A DNA stretch of 64,000 nt from Solibacillus ferritrahens (lineage in GTDB: Bacteria; Bacillota; Bacilli; Bacillales_A; Planococcaceae). A program made the translations under genes and the position numbers. Position 1 is the stretch's first letter; each line of letters begins with the position of its first letter. The stretch covers positions 186,001-250,000 of the forward strand of contig NZ_JAXCLE010000003.1 of assembly GCF_037027585.1 (NCBI RefSeq), in the 5' to 3' direction. Positions 1 through 8,788 of this stretch are shown here, in pieces. The notes under the pieces are model-generated. The model was not told the origin of the DNA. It was given only the letters and a program-made list of their open reading frames with translations, and did no database searches.

Positions 1-1231
1 TTGCAAATAAAGCTTGTTTATAACATTGACTAGCATGCTTATAGGCATGGAGTTGTTCATAAAACTGTCCCCATAGAGGGGCATAAAAAAGGGTTAACGC
101 ATAGTACTGCTCTTCATTAAAATGATGAAAAGCCTGTTCTTCCAACTCTTTTAGACCTTGAATGATATGCTCGTTCTGAATCGCATATTGTAAAAGTTTT
201 CGCTGATAAATATGGTGCTGGATTGAAAATAGCTGTTCCTCATACCGATGGAATAGCTTTTCTAATTGAGTAAAATCTTTATTCTGATAACATGTGCGCA
301 TCCAGTTAATAGCAGAATGTAGATCTTCGTCATATTGATTTGCCGTTTCATAATGTTCACTCGCTTTTTGAAAATCATCCTGGCATTCGTAGCAGTAGGC
401 GATGTTATTATGAAGCGAGCTCCACTGCATCGGTGTTTGAATCGATTCAACATTTTCCAGTAGCTCAATACCCGCCTCATATTCCTGTAATGCTTCGCGG
501 TATCGGTGGAGATCATTATAAATAACGCCTTTCATCGAGTACAGCTTCAACTGAAATAACGGTTTAAACTGATGAGTAAAATAATGTGCCGCAAGCTCAA
601 TATGCTGCAGAGCCTTGTGAAATTTGTAGCTGCGATGGTTCGCAAAGGCGAGATGATAATGATAATTGGCAAGCTCAAAAGGATGTACGTTAGTTAAATA
701 TTGCGCATCCTGTTCTTTTTCAGCTAAAAGGTCAAATTCCGAAAATGATAAATGACCAAATGCGGTAATCGATACAAATAGTTCAGTAATACGATCTTTT
801 TTCCAGCTGACAACTGGTTCAATTTCATTCAAAAGCTTTCTTGCATCAGTATCTTCTTTTATGGAATACAAATATCGACTGTAAATAAGCTTGGCGGTGA
901 TTTGAAGTTCTATTGAGTATTCATTTTGCATGAGTGTCGTTAATAGTACCGTATCACTTTCCGAAACAGTAACATTTGATAAAAGCTTTTCGTACACAGA
1001 TTCCAAAAAGGTTGTGTGTTCGGAAATATCATGCTGAAGGTTTGTAAAATCTATATTTAAATTTGCAAATAACTGTTCATACAAATCATATTCTGCAATG
1101 ACGATGCCGTTTTCAATGCGGCTTAAATAGGAAGGGGTACACACTCCTAAAGCTACTTCATCTTGTTTTAATTTCTTTTTCTGTCTGTAGTATTTTAAAA
1201 GCTTTCCCCATGTTTGCTCTTGTCTTTTCAT
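1..1231 (-). CDS. XRE-family regulator with TPR-like C-terminal region (partial)
   Basis: The frame is open from an ATG at 1231 to the window edge (410 codons), so the C-terminus is missing. An AGAGGTG ribosome site lies 7 bases before the ATG. Residues about 10-65 form an XRE-type helix-turn-helix, with a recognition helix containing TPSYLSRIENG. The rest is a run of helical pairs rich in aromatic residues, the pattern of the tetratricopeptide sensor domain in PlcR/Rgg/RNPP regulators, which respond to short exported peptides. No partner peptide gene is visible next to it; its downstream side lies outside the window. It is divergent from the GNAT gene at 1447. The class is clear; the ligand and targets are unknown. 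Confidence 0.8.
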   Translation of the reverse strand, partial: MKRQEQTWGKLLKYYRQKKKLKQDEVALGVCTPSYLSRIENGIVIAEYDLYEQLFANLNIDFTNLQHDISEHTTFLESVYEKLLSNVTVSESDTVLLTTLMQNEYSIELQITAKLIYSRYLYSIKEDTDARKLLNEIEPVVSWKKDRITELFVSITAFGHLSFSEFDLLAEKEQDAQYLTNVHPFELANYHYHLAFANHRSYKFHKALQHIELAAHYFTHQFKPLFQLKLYSMKGVIYNDLHRYREALQEYEAGIELLENVESIQTPMQWSSLHNNIAYCYECQDDFQKASEHYETANQYDEDLHSAINWMRTCYQNKDFTQLEKLFHRYEEQLFSIQHHIYQRKLLQYAIQNEHIIQGLKELEEQAFHHFNEEQYYALTLFYAPLWGQFYEQLHAYKHASQCYKQALFA

Positions 1232-1446
1232 TTGAACACCTCTTACTCTATTTTATCAAAATAACGTTGGGGAATATTGTGAATTTTTTGATTAATATTA
1301 ATTGTGAACAACTATAAATGGTCCGACTTACACAATTGTATAAAATAAAGCGTTATTTTATTGCATAATATAACCTTGCTCTTATATGATAAGGAAATAA
1401 AAAAGATAGTTTTGTTTTGAATGGGAGATTAGATAGGAGAGATCGT

Positions 1447-1998
1447 ATGTTTTATTATGAAGTGGATAATGAAATACAATTAAAGTTAATTACGCAAAAT
1501 GATGCAGAGGAAATTTTTGCATTTATTGACCGTTCCCGCAGTTATTTGCGTGAGTGGCTTGGTTGGGTAGACAATACAAAAACTGTAGAAGATACGCGTG
1601 CATTTGCAGCAATGAATTTAGAAAAGTTTGCAAAGCGTGAAGGTTTGGACACAGCGATTTTTTATAAAGGACAATTTGTCGGGAAAATTTCAATAAATAC
1701 GATTAACTGGACGTTGAAAAAATGCGAGGTTGGCTATTTTCTCGATGAAAAGTTTCAAGGTGAAGGCATAATGACACGCGCGGTAAAAGGAATCATTGAT
1801 ATTGCCTTTCACGAATATAAGCTTCAGAAAGTGGAAATTCATGCTGCAGTCGATAATAAGAAGAGCCGCCACATTGCAGAGCGTTTAAGCTTTATGCATG
1901 AAGGAACGATTCGTCAGGCGGAATGGCTGTACGATCATTATGTTGATCATGCAGTATATGGCTTGATGGTAGACGAATGGGTAGGGGAATATAAGTAA
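1447..1998 (+). CDS. GNAT N-acetyltransferase, RimL/YdaF-like
   Basis: The 183-residue product matches in length and pattern the RimJ/RimL/YdaF group, which acetylates ribosomal-protein N-termini or small amines with acetyl-CoA. The acetyl-CoA loop is visible as GEGIMTRAVKG near residue 109, followed by NKKSRHIAERLSF, the usual C-terminal GNAT helix. I start it at the ATG at 1447, because TAGGAGA sits 6 bases upstream; an in-frame TTG at 1417 has no such site. It stands alone and ends at a strong terminator. The substrate cannot be read from the sequence. Confidence 0.82.
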   Translation: MFYYEVDNEIQLKLITQNDAEEIFAFIDRSRSYLREWLGWVDNTKTVEDTRAFAAMNLEKFAKREGLDTAIFYKGQFVGKISINTINWTLKKCEVGYFLDEKFQGEGIMTRAVKGIIDIAFHEYKLQKVEIHAAVDNKKSRHIAERLSFMHEGTIRQAEWLYDHYVDHAVYGLMVDEWVGEYK

Positions 1999-2005
1999 AG
2001 AATGG

Positions 2006-2037
2006 ACCTCATCATTAATTTGATGAGGTATTTTTTG
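2006..2037 (+). terminator. Rho-independent terminator after the GNAT gene
   Basis: A 9-bp perfect stem (ACCTCATCA at 2006-2014, TGATGAGGT at 2021-2029) with a 6-base loop is followed by a T-rich run. It separates the acetyltransferase from the ABC operon. Confidence 0.85.
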
Positions 2038-2142
2038 TAAATAAATGAAACCTTTTTGTTATTTAAACAGTATAATAACTGTTATCATTTTTCAATGATA
2101 TTTAAAATTACTTACATAGGTAAGGAAAGCAGGTGTGGGCAA

Positions 2143-3048
2143 TTGACAAAACCAATTGTTGAAATTAAGAATTTGAACAAAAAAATCAAGGGAAAGCATA
2201 TTATTAAAAACTTGAACCTCGATTTTTATCCGGGCCAGATTACAGGATTCTTAGGTCCAAATGGGGCAGGTAAAACGACGACTATTCGAATGATGACAGG
2301 ATTAATGTACCCATCGGAAGGTGAAGTTGTAATTGATGGTCATATGTTATCAAAGAATTATGAAAAGGCGATTAGTAATATAGGGGTAATCGTTGAAAAC
2401 CCGGAAATGTACAAATTTATGTCAGGCTATAAAAACCTACAGCACTTTGCGCGCATGCATAAAGGTGTAACAAAAGAGCGCATTGATGAAGTTGTAGCTC
2501 AAGTAGGATTGCAAAACCGAATTCATGAGAAGGTAAAAACGTATTCTCTTGGGATGCGTCAACGACTAGGTTTGGCACAGGCTATGTTGCATCGTCCTAA
2601 GTTTTTAATATTAGACGAGCCTACAAATGGTCTGGACCCGGCAGGTATTCGGGAGTTCCGTATGTATTTACGTAAAATTGCGGCAGAAGATAATGTGGCA
2701 ATCGTCGTATCAAGTCACCTATTATCTGAGATCGAGCTTATGGTAGACCGTATTGCTATCATTCAAAACGGCGAGCTAATCGATATTCGGGAACTCGAGC
2801 AACAGGTTGCTGCACAATATTACATTGAAGTAGGTCAACCTGAGCAACTGATCGGATTATTTGAAGAGCCACTGGAGAAAGAAAAGGGTGGCTACGTTGT
2901 AAATTTAACAAAAGAAGAAGTCCCTGCATTCGTCCGCAGGCTAGTTGAATCTGGAATTGATTTATACACAATTCAACCAATTCAAAAAGGTCTTGAAGAT
3001 CAGTTTATCGAGATGACTGGTGGAGGTGCAATCGATGCAATACGTTAA
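2143..3048 (+). CDS. ABC transporter ATP-binding protein (drug/bacitracin-exporter type)
   Basis: This 301-residue ATPase has Walker A GPNGAGKT (residues 38-45), the signature region as SLGMRQR, and Walker B LILDEPTNGLDP, followed by an H-loop in SSHLLSE. The about 70-residue C-terminal extension is usual in the CcmA/BcrA-like subfamily that pairs with a six-helix permease. The start is taken as TTG 2143, with AGGTG 7 bases before it; an upstream in-frame TTG at 2056 has no ribosome site. The gene overlaps the permease start by 14 bases, so the pair is translationally coupled. The cargo is unknown: antibiotic peptide, lipid or sodium export are all seen in this family. Confidence 0.85.
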   Translation: MTKPIVEIKNLNKKIKGKHIIKNLNLDFYPGQITGFLGPNGAGKTTTIRMMTGLMYPSEGEVVIDGHMLSKNYEKAISNIGVIVENPEMYKFMSGYKNLQHFARMHKGVTKERIDEVVAQVGLQNRIHEKVKTYSLGMRQRLGLAQAMLHRPKFLILDEPTNGLDPAGIREFRMYLRKIAAEDNVAIVVSSHLLSEIELMVDRIAIIQNGELIDIRELEQQVAAQYYIEVGQPEQLIGLFEEPLEKEKGGYVVNLTKEEVPAFVRRLVESGIDLYTIQPIQKGLEDQFIEMTGGGAIDAIR

Positions 3049-3973
3049 AAATGAATGGATAAAAATGTGGTCACAAAAAAACGCTTGGATCATGCTGGGG
3101 CTTGTACTCGCATTGCTTGCATTTGTTTCAGGTATGAACAAATATTACGGTGTTGATTCCGATACGAAAGAAGCACGTATCGAAGCGAATGAAAATTGGC
3201 TGACACATTATAATGAAATGTTAAATGCTGAAGGTATGGCAGAGGAAGATAAACAATATTACCAGGATGAAATAGCGATGACTGAATATCGAATCGCGCA
3301 GGATTTACCTTCGTATGATGCGACAATGATATCAGAGCATATGGAAATGTCGATCACTTTAACGATTGTCATGATAAGTATTTTTACTGTAGTTATTGCA
3401 GCTGGGATTGTGTCTTCGGAATTTGGGACTGGAACTATTAAAATGCTATTAACTCGTCCAGTAGCGCGATGGAAAATATTGTTATCTAAACTTGTTACAA
3501 CTATTCTATATGGACTAACTTTAATGGTAAGTGGCTTAATTTTTGCGTATATACTCGGCATTATTTTATTTAATACAGATCCAGCTGTTTCTTTATCAAT
3601 TGTAAATGGTCAAGTAATGGAAGAGACAGTTAAAATTCCATATTTGGAAATGATTTTATATTCTGCTGGTTCTACGCTAATGACCATTCTATTTGCATTT
3701 ATGATTGGAACAATTTTTGGTTCAAGCACGCTGGCAGTAAGTTTATCATTGTTCATCCTATTAATGGGTTCAACAGCGACAATGTTTATTGCACAATATG
3801 ATTTTGCTAAATATATTTGGTTCGCGAATGATTTATCGTTTTACGCACCAGGCAGCATGCCGCTCATTGAAGGGTTAACTTTTACATTCTCGTTAATCGT
3901 CAATATCGTATATGCGATTGTTTTTTTAGCCATTACGTTCATCTATTTTATGAAACGTGATATCACGGCATAA
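3035..3973 (+). CDS. ABC-2 type permease, partner of the preceding ATPase
   Basis: This 312-residue membrane protein has one hydrophobic segment near the N-terminus (about 18-36), an extracytoplasmic charged stretch (about 45-100), and then five hydrophobic segments to the C-terminus, the ABC-2 topology. The sequence EFGTGTIKMLLTRPVARW is the typical coupling-helix region of this permease class. The ATG at 3035 follows GGAGGTG by 6 bases and lies inside the ATPase gene. The two genes form a complete exporter unit. The insertion of a polar loop after helix 1 also fits this group. Confidence 0.85.
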   Translation: MQYVKNEWIKMWSQKNAWIMLGLVLALLAFVSGMNKYYGVDSDTKEARIEANENWLTHYNEMLNAEGMAEEDKQYYQDEIAMTEYRIAQDLPSYDATMISEHMEMSITLTIVMISIFTVVIAAGIVSSEFGTGTIKMLLTRPVARWKILLSKLVTTILYGLTLMVSGLIFAYILGIILFNTDPAVSLSIVNGQVMEETVKIPYLEMILYSAGSTLMTILFAFMIGTIFGSSTLAVSLSLFILLMGSTATMFIAQYDFAKYIWFANDLSFYAPGSMPLIEGLTFTFSLIVNIVYAIVFLAITFIYFMKRDITA

Positions 3974-4024
3974 AAAATAATTTTGCTCACAAATATATAC
4001 TAATAAAATAAAAATTATTAAATT

Positions 4025-4067
4025 AACCTCATCTATTATCTGTCAGGATAATAAGAATGAGGTTTTT
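4025..4067 (+). terminator. Terminator after the ABC operon
   Basis: AACCTCAT (4025-4032) pairs with ATGAGGTT (4057-4064), and inner ATTATC/GATAAT extends the stem; six T residues follow. Confidence 0.8.
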
Positions 4068-4191
4068 TATTTGGATAAAATTTCAAAATAATAGTTTGCG
4101 ATATTATTTTAATATTATATATCAGAATTTTCAGAAAAATATATTGTAATTATCCAGTTTCAACCATATAATCAGTTTTAACAAAGTTAAC

Positions 4192-4219
4192 TGGTACGGA
4201 CGTTATGATGTTCGGACCA
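4192..4219 (+). promoter_or_regulatory. Candidate GntR operator ahead of the gntR-adh operon
   Basis: An imperfect inverted repeat, TGGTACGGAC (4192-4201) and GTTCGGACCA (4210-4219), matches at 8 of 10 positions with an 8-base spacer. It lies directly upstream of the GGAGGTGG ribosome site of the GntR gene. GntR regulators commonly bind such dyads and repress their own operon. The assignment is inference from position and symmetry. Confidence 0.5.
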
Positions 4220-4236
4220 ATGGAGGTGGACGATGG

Positions 4237-4965
4237 ATGAACTTTGAGAGCCATATTCCATTACATATTCAGCTGAAAGATTTGTTGAAAACTGAAATTT
4301 TTGATGGAAAGCATGTTGAAAAAATACCGAGCGAACGAGAATTAATGGAGCGTTTCACGATAAGTCGTTCGACCGTAAGAGAGGCAGTAAGTCATCTTGT
4401 AAATGAAGGGGTTCTGAAAAAAATACATGGGAAGGGCACGTATATTACAAAAAACAAAACGGTGCATGACTGGTTAAATACATTGAACAGCTTTACAGAT
4501 ACAGTGCGGAATATGGGCATGAAGCCAGGCGCTAAGCTACTACATGCAAAGATGATCGACAATTTCCCGGAGCTGAAAGATTTGCTGAAGCATTCTACGT
4601 TATTTTCAATTGCGCGATTACGAACTGCTGATGACCAGCCCATTGCGATCGAACGACATTACTATAATCCGCATTTAGGTCAGCAAATATCTGCTTACGA
4701 TTTAAACACTGCCACAATTTATGATGTTCTTGAGAAAAATCTTAATATCGCCATTATTGAAGCGGAACAAACTGTAAGATGTCACCCTATAAGTCTGGAA
4801 GATGCAAAACTATTAAACCTTCAGCCTAATATTAATGTCCTCTGTGTAGAAAGAATACTTTTAGGAGCACAGGGTGAAGTAATTGAATACTATAGCAGCT
4901 TATTTCATCCGGAATTATATATGTTAAAACTGAAAACGAAACGAGCGGTACAGGGGGTTGGCTAA
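4237..4965 (+). CDS. GntR-family (HutC subfamily) transcriptional regulator
   Basis: This 242-residue protein has the N-terminal GntR winged helix (about 10-72), with IPSERELMERF and TISRSTVREAVSHLV, and a C-terminal UTRA effector domain (about 95-235) with the typical LRTADDQPIAIERHYY segment. HutC-type regulators sense a small catabolite. It is the first gene of a five-gene operon; its stop overlaps the next start as TAATG. A dyad just upstream suggests autoregulation. The effector should relate to the substrate of the ThDP enzyme and dehydrogenase downstream. Confidence 0.88.
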   Translation: MNFESHIPLHIQLKDLLKTEIFDGKHVEKIPSERELMERFTISRSTVREAVSHLVNEGVLKKIHGKGTYITKNKTVHDWLNTLNSFTDTVRNMGMKPGAKLLHAKMIDNFPELKDLLKHSTLFSIARLRTADDQPIAIERHYYNPHLGQQISAYDLNTATIYDVLEKNLNIAIIEAEQTVRCHPISLEDAKLLNLQPNINVLCVERILLGAQGEVIEYYSSLFHPELYMLKLKTKRAVQGVG

Positions 4966-6104
4966 TGAATAATGAATTATTTTTACCTAAGCATGTCGTA
5001 AGCGGCATTGGCTCATTTAAGCAACTGCAGCACATTGCCGAACAAAAAAAGTGGGTAGCCCCTTTTATAATCTATAGTTCGAGTGCGCTTTCTGAACAGC
5101 TTGATACGATGAAGCAAAAGTGGAAACAAGCAAGCTTTTTTGAAATCTCAAAAGGCGAACCTACCATATCTGAACTAAAGCGAGCCATCGATGAATTGAA
5201 CAGAGGGCAAAGAGATTGTGTGATTGCAATTGGTGGTGGGAGTGTCATTGATTTAGCAAAAGCGGTAGCTGTATGTGCGATAAATCCGACATTAGCCTTA
5301 ACCGATATTCCAAATAAGCCTTTTTTAGACCGACTCCCGTTAATTGCAGTGCCAACAACAGCGGGTACTGGTTCGGAGGCAACGAAAATAACGGTGATTA
5401 CGGATGAAACACTTCAAACAAAGCTCAATCCTGCACATCCAAGCTTAATACCGGATGTGGTCATCTTAGATGCATCGTTTACGGTGAATTTGCCGAAGCA
5501 CATTACGAGCTTTACGGCTCTGGATGCACTGACACATGCAATTGAAGCTTATGTTTCGACAAAGGCAAATGACATGAGCGATTTGTATGCGTTAGAAGCT
5601 ATTCGCCGACTGAAAAATGTAGAAAAAGTATTCAAAGAGCCAACTAATATTGATGTACGTCAGGAGCTGCTCATCGGAAGCTTTTATGCAGGGATTGCTT
5701 TTTCCAATGCATCTACTAATCTGGCACATGCAACAGGCCGGGCATTAGGTGCAAAATTCCATATGCCGCATGGTCAATGTGTAGCGCTTATGCATCCGTT
5801 CATCATTGATTTTTCAATGGAAAGTGCATCTGAACGCTATAAGGATATTGCAAAAATAATCGGACTTTCTGATCAAATGGAGTTAAGTGCTTATTTGGTT
5901 CAGTTGAATACAGAGCAACAAGTTTGGGATAGTGCACGCTTTTTAGCACCATTACTTACCGACGAAGTAATTGAATATTTAGCGAACCAAGCGTTTACTG
6001 GAAACGGAATAGTGACAAACCGACGTGTTCCAACAAAAGTGGATGTGGAGTCTATTTTTAAAGCATTAAGAAAGCGTTTACAAAATAAAGGGGGAAATGA
6101 ATGA
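4965..6104 (+). CDS. Iron-containing (type III) alcohol dehydrogenase
   Basis: At 379 residues this has the normal family length. NAD(P)-binding motif GGGSVIDLAKA is near residue 90, followed by TTAGTGSEAT. Metal ligands are visible as Asp and His in LDALTHAIEAY, and two His in the AHATGRALGAKFHMPHG region. The family reduces aldehydes to alcohols or oxidises alcohols with Fe2+ or Zn2+. The neighbouring ThDP enzyme could supply an aldehyde by decarboxylating a 2-oxo acid. Family members include phosphonoacetaldehyde and sulfoacetaldehyde reductases, so such substrates are possible but not shown. Confidence 0.88.
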   Translation: MNNELFLPKHVVSGIGSFKQLQHIAEQKKWVAPFIIYSSSALSEQLDTMKQKWKQASFFEISKGEPTISELKRAIDELNRGQRDCVIAIGGGSVIDLAKAVAVCAINPTLALTDIPNKPFLDRLPLIAVPTTAGTGSEATKITVITDETLQTKLNPAHPSLIPDVVILDASFTVNLPKHITSFTALDALTHAIEAYVSTKANDMSDLYALEAIRRLKNVEKVFKEPTNIDVRQELLIGSFYAGIAFSNASTNLAHATGRALGAKFHMPHGQCVALMHPFIIDFSMESASERYKDIAKIIGLSDQMELSAYLVQLNTEQQVWDSARFLAPLLTDEVIEYLANQAFTGNGIVTNRRVPTKVDVESIFKALRKRLQNKGGNE

Positions 6105-7855
6105 TGGTATTGATGACGGGTGGAGAAGTTGTAGCGAAAATGTTGGCAAAAGAAGGGGTAGACAACGTATTCGGAATTATAGATGGTACTTATTTTGGGT
6201 TTTATTCAAATTTACAGAAGCACGGTATCGAACTAATTTCCCCGCGTCATGAAACGAGTGCCGCTCATATGGCGGGCGCCTATGCACGAGTGACAAATCG
6301 TCTGGGTGTTTGTATGGCAAGCAATGGTCCAGGGGTAGCGAATATTTTACCAGGCCTCGTTGTAGAAGAAGCAGAAGGAAATCGTGTTCTTTGTATTACG
6401 AGCGCAAGACGTACAGGCATCATGTACCCAGATCGTGGTGGAACGTATCAATGCTTTGACCAAACGGCAACGATTAAACAATTTGCAAAATGGAGTGAAG
6501 CGGTCCCTTCTTTTGACCGTATTCCTGAAATGCTGCGGATGGCTTTACGTAAATGCTATGAAGGGCGCCCGGGTGTCGTCCATCTGGACATTCCTGAAAA
6601 TATAATGAACACAAAAGTGAATTGTGACCTTCATTTTTGGGAGCCATCCGAGTATCGTATGCTAGAGCTGCCGAAAGCTTCGAATTACCAGATCGAACGT
6701 ACAGCACAGCTTTTAAAGTCTGCTACATTTCCGATCATTCATGCTGGTAGCGGGGTGATTCATGCAGGAGCAAAAAATGAGCTAACAGAAGTAGCGGAAA
6801 AATTGCAGGCGATGGTCACGACAAGCTGGGCGGGGCGCGGGGCGATGAGTGAGGAAAATCCGTTAATGATGCCAATGGTGCATATTGAAGCGAATAATAA
6901 TGTGAGAAACGATGCGGATGTTGTTCTCGTATTAGGTTCCCGCTTAGGCGAAACGGACTGGTGGGGGAAAGCACCATATTGGAACGGCAATCAAACGGTT
7001 ATTCAAGTAGATTTAGAGCCTTCCATTTTAGGAGCAAATAGGCCTGCCGAACTTTTAATTCAGGCAGATATTAAAGCGTTTTTACAGGACCTTTTAGTAG
7101 TGCTTAATAATAATGACTTTGATCAGCCGGTCGATACAAACCGCCAACAATTAATTGAAAAGCATCTGGAGAGTAAAAAACAGCATCGTAAAAAATTAAA
7201 TGAACATATTGCGGATAAAAATAGCCCATTAAATCCAGCACAAATTCCGCATTTAGCCAATAAAATATTCCCTAAAAATACACCGCTCGTTATAGATGGT
7301 GGCAATACAGCGATTTGGACGAATTTCTATTATGAAGTAAATGATGAAATGCCGTTACTATCCACTTTTAAATTTGGAATGCTTGGTGCAGGGCTAGGTC
7401 AGGCGTTAGGGGCAGCAGTAGCAAAGCCGGAGCAGCCGGTTCTATGTATTATCGGTGACGGTGCAATGGGCTTCCATCCGCAGGAAATCGAAACGGCTAT
7501 CCGCAATAATCTTCATGTCGTTTTCATCGTACTGTGTGATAAACAATGGGGCATGGTAAAGATGAATCAGCACTTCGCATTAAGACCGTTAAAAACAATG
7601 TGGAAGAAAACACTCGATCCACATGAAAGCATTAATGCGGATTTAGGTGAAATTCGTTTTGATAAAGTCGCAGAAGCGATGGGGGCACATGGTGAATTTG
7701 TAGACAGTATTGAACAACTTGAGAACGCATTACGCACATCGATATCAGTAGGGAAATGTACAGTTATTCACACTGAAGTTGACCCCGTAAAGCATATGTG
7801 GGCACCGGGTCTTCGTTATTTCAAAGATATGCATGCCGAGCCGAAGGGAAAATAG
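6101..7855 (+). CDS. Thiamine-diphosphate-dependent enzyme, acetolactate-synthase-like fold
   Basis: The 584 residues contain the three expected parts: a Pyr domain with the activating glutamate at E51 in RHETSAAHMAGAYAR, a central domain, and a PP domain with GDG at 452-454. The usual Asn-Asn that closes the ThDP motif is Cys-Asp here (about 479-480, LCDKQWGMVK), so a metal-ligand Asn is Asp; QWG is reminiscent of sulfoacetaldehyde acetyltransferase. It overlaps the dehydrogenase stop by 4 bases. It could be a 2-oxo-acid decarboxylase or a C-C ligase/lyase. I can not pick the substrate; true acetolactate synthase is less likely, given the dehydrogenase and transporter partners. Confidence 0.8.
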   Translation: MMVLMTGGEVVAKMLAKEGVDNVFGIIDGTYFGFYSNLQKHGIELISPRHETSAAHMAGAYARVTNRLGVCMASNGPGVANILPGLVVEEAEGNRVLCITSARRTGIMYPDRGGTYQCFDQTATIKQFAKWSEAVPSFDRIPEMLRMALRKCYEGRPGVVHLDIPENIMNTKVNCDLHFWEPSEYRMLELPKASNYQIERTAQLLKSATFPIIHAGSGVIHAGAKNELTEVAEKLQAMVTTSWAGRGAMSEENPLMMPMVHIEANNNVRNDADVVLVLGSRLGETDWWGKAPYWNGNQTVIQVDLEPSILGANRPAELLIQADIKAFLQDLLVVLNNNDFDQPVDTNRQQLIEKHLESKKQHRKKLNEHIADKNSPLNPAQIPHLANKIFPKNTPLVIDGGNTAIWTNFYYEVNDEMPLLSTFKFGMLGAGLGQALGAAVAKPEQPVLCIIGDGAMGFHPQEIETAIRNNLHVVFIVLCDKQWGMVKMNQHFALRPLKTMWKKTLDPHESINADLGEIRFDKVAEAMGAHGEFVDSIEQLENALRTSISVGKCTVIHTEVDPVKHMWAPGLRYFKDMHAEPKGK

Positions 7856-7858
7856 TGT

Positions 7859-8788
7859 ATGGGAATAGATACAATTCAAATCAACTTTAATGAAACTGCA
7901 TTATTAATTATGAACATCGTGATTGGTTTTATTATGTTTGGCGTAGCGCTTGATTTACAAGTTTCGGATTTTAAGAGATCGTTAAAAACACCGAAGCCTG
8001 CTTTAATCGGGCTTGCTTGTCAATTTCTATTATTGCCGGCGATTACATTTGTGCTCGTCAGCATCATTCAGCCTATTCCAAGCATTGCACTAGGTCTGTT
8101 TTTAGTCGCAGCTTGTCCTGGCGGGAATTTATCAAATTTCTTAACGCATTACGCAAAGGGCAATACCCCGCTCTCAATAAGCATGTCAGCTATTTCAACG
8201 GTTATGGCAATTGTGATGACACCGCTAAATACGATGTTTTGGGCATCGCTATACGGTCCGACAAAGGAAATCATGACATCGTTCAGTATTAGTGTAGTGG
8301 ATATGTTTACGACAATTTTCTTTATGCTGGGATTGCCTCTTATTGTTGGTATGTATATTCGGAAAGTAATGCCAAAATTTGCAGCACGATTCAATCAAAT
8401 TATGATGAAGCTATCGATTGTTATTTTCGTTTTATTTGTCATCGTTATGGTAGCGAACAATTTCGATGCATTTATTGATAACGTTGGTGCGGTTGTATGG
8501 GTGGTAATTATTCAAAATGCACTAGCTATATGCATAGGTTATTTTGCATCCCGAGCATTAAAGGTTGTCGATCGGGATCGTCGTGCCATTGCCATTGAAG
8601 TAGGGATTCAAAATTCGGGTCTTGGATTAGTATTAATCTTTAACTTTTTCGGGGGGCTTGGTGGAATGGCCCTGGTAGCAGCATTTTGGGGTATTTGGCA
8701 TATCATTTCAGGACTAATCATTGCTACTTACTGGTCAAGACGTGCTCCGGATAATACCGTTACAGTTCATCAGGAGGTCCATACATGA
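7859..8788 (+). CDS. BASS-family sodium-coupled organic-anion transporter
   Basis: This 309-residue protein is almost wholly hydrophobic, with nine to ten predicted helices. It holds the family motif CPGGNLSNFLTHYAKG near residue 85 and LSISMSAISTVMAIVMTPLN after it, as in bile acid:Na+ symporters. Bacterial members move pyruvate, pantothenate, sulfonates and similar anions. It starts 3 bases after the ThDP gene and its stop overlaps the next start (ATGA), so it is co-translated. It probably imports or exports the acid handled by the operon. Confidence 0.85.
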   Translation: MGIDTIQINFNETALLIMNIVIGFIMFGVALDLQVSDFKRSLKTPKPALIGLACQFLLLPAITFVLVSIIQPIPSIALGLFLVAACPGGNLSNFLTHYAKGNTPLSISMSAISTVMAIVMTPLNTMFWASLYGPTKEIMTSFSISVVDMFTTIFFMLGLPLIVGMYIRKVMPKFAARFNQIMMKLSIVIFVLFVIVMVANNFDAFIDNVGAVVWVVIIQNALAICIGYFASRALKVVDRDRRAIAIEVGIQNSGLGLVLIFNFFGGLGGMALVAAFWGIWHIISGLIIATYWSRRAPDNTVTVHQEVHT

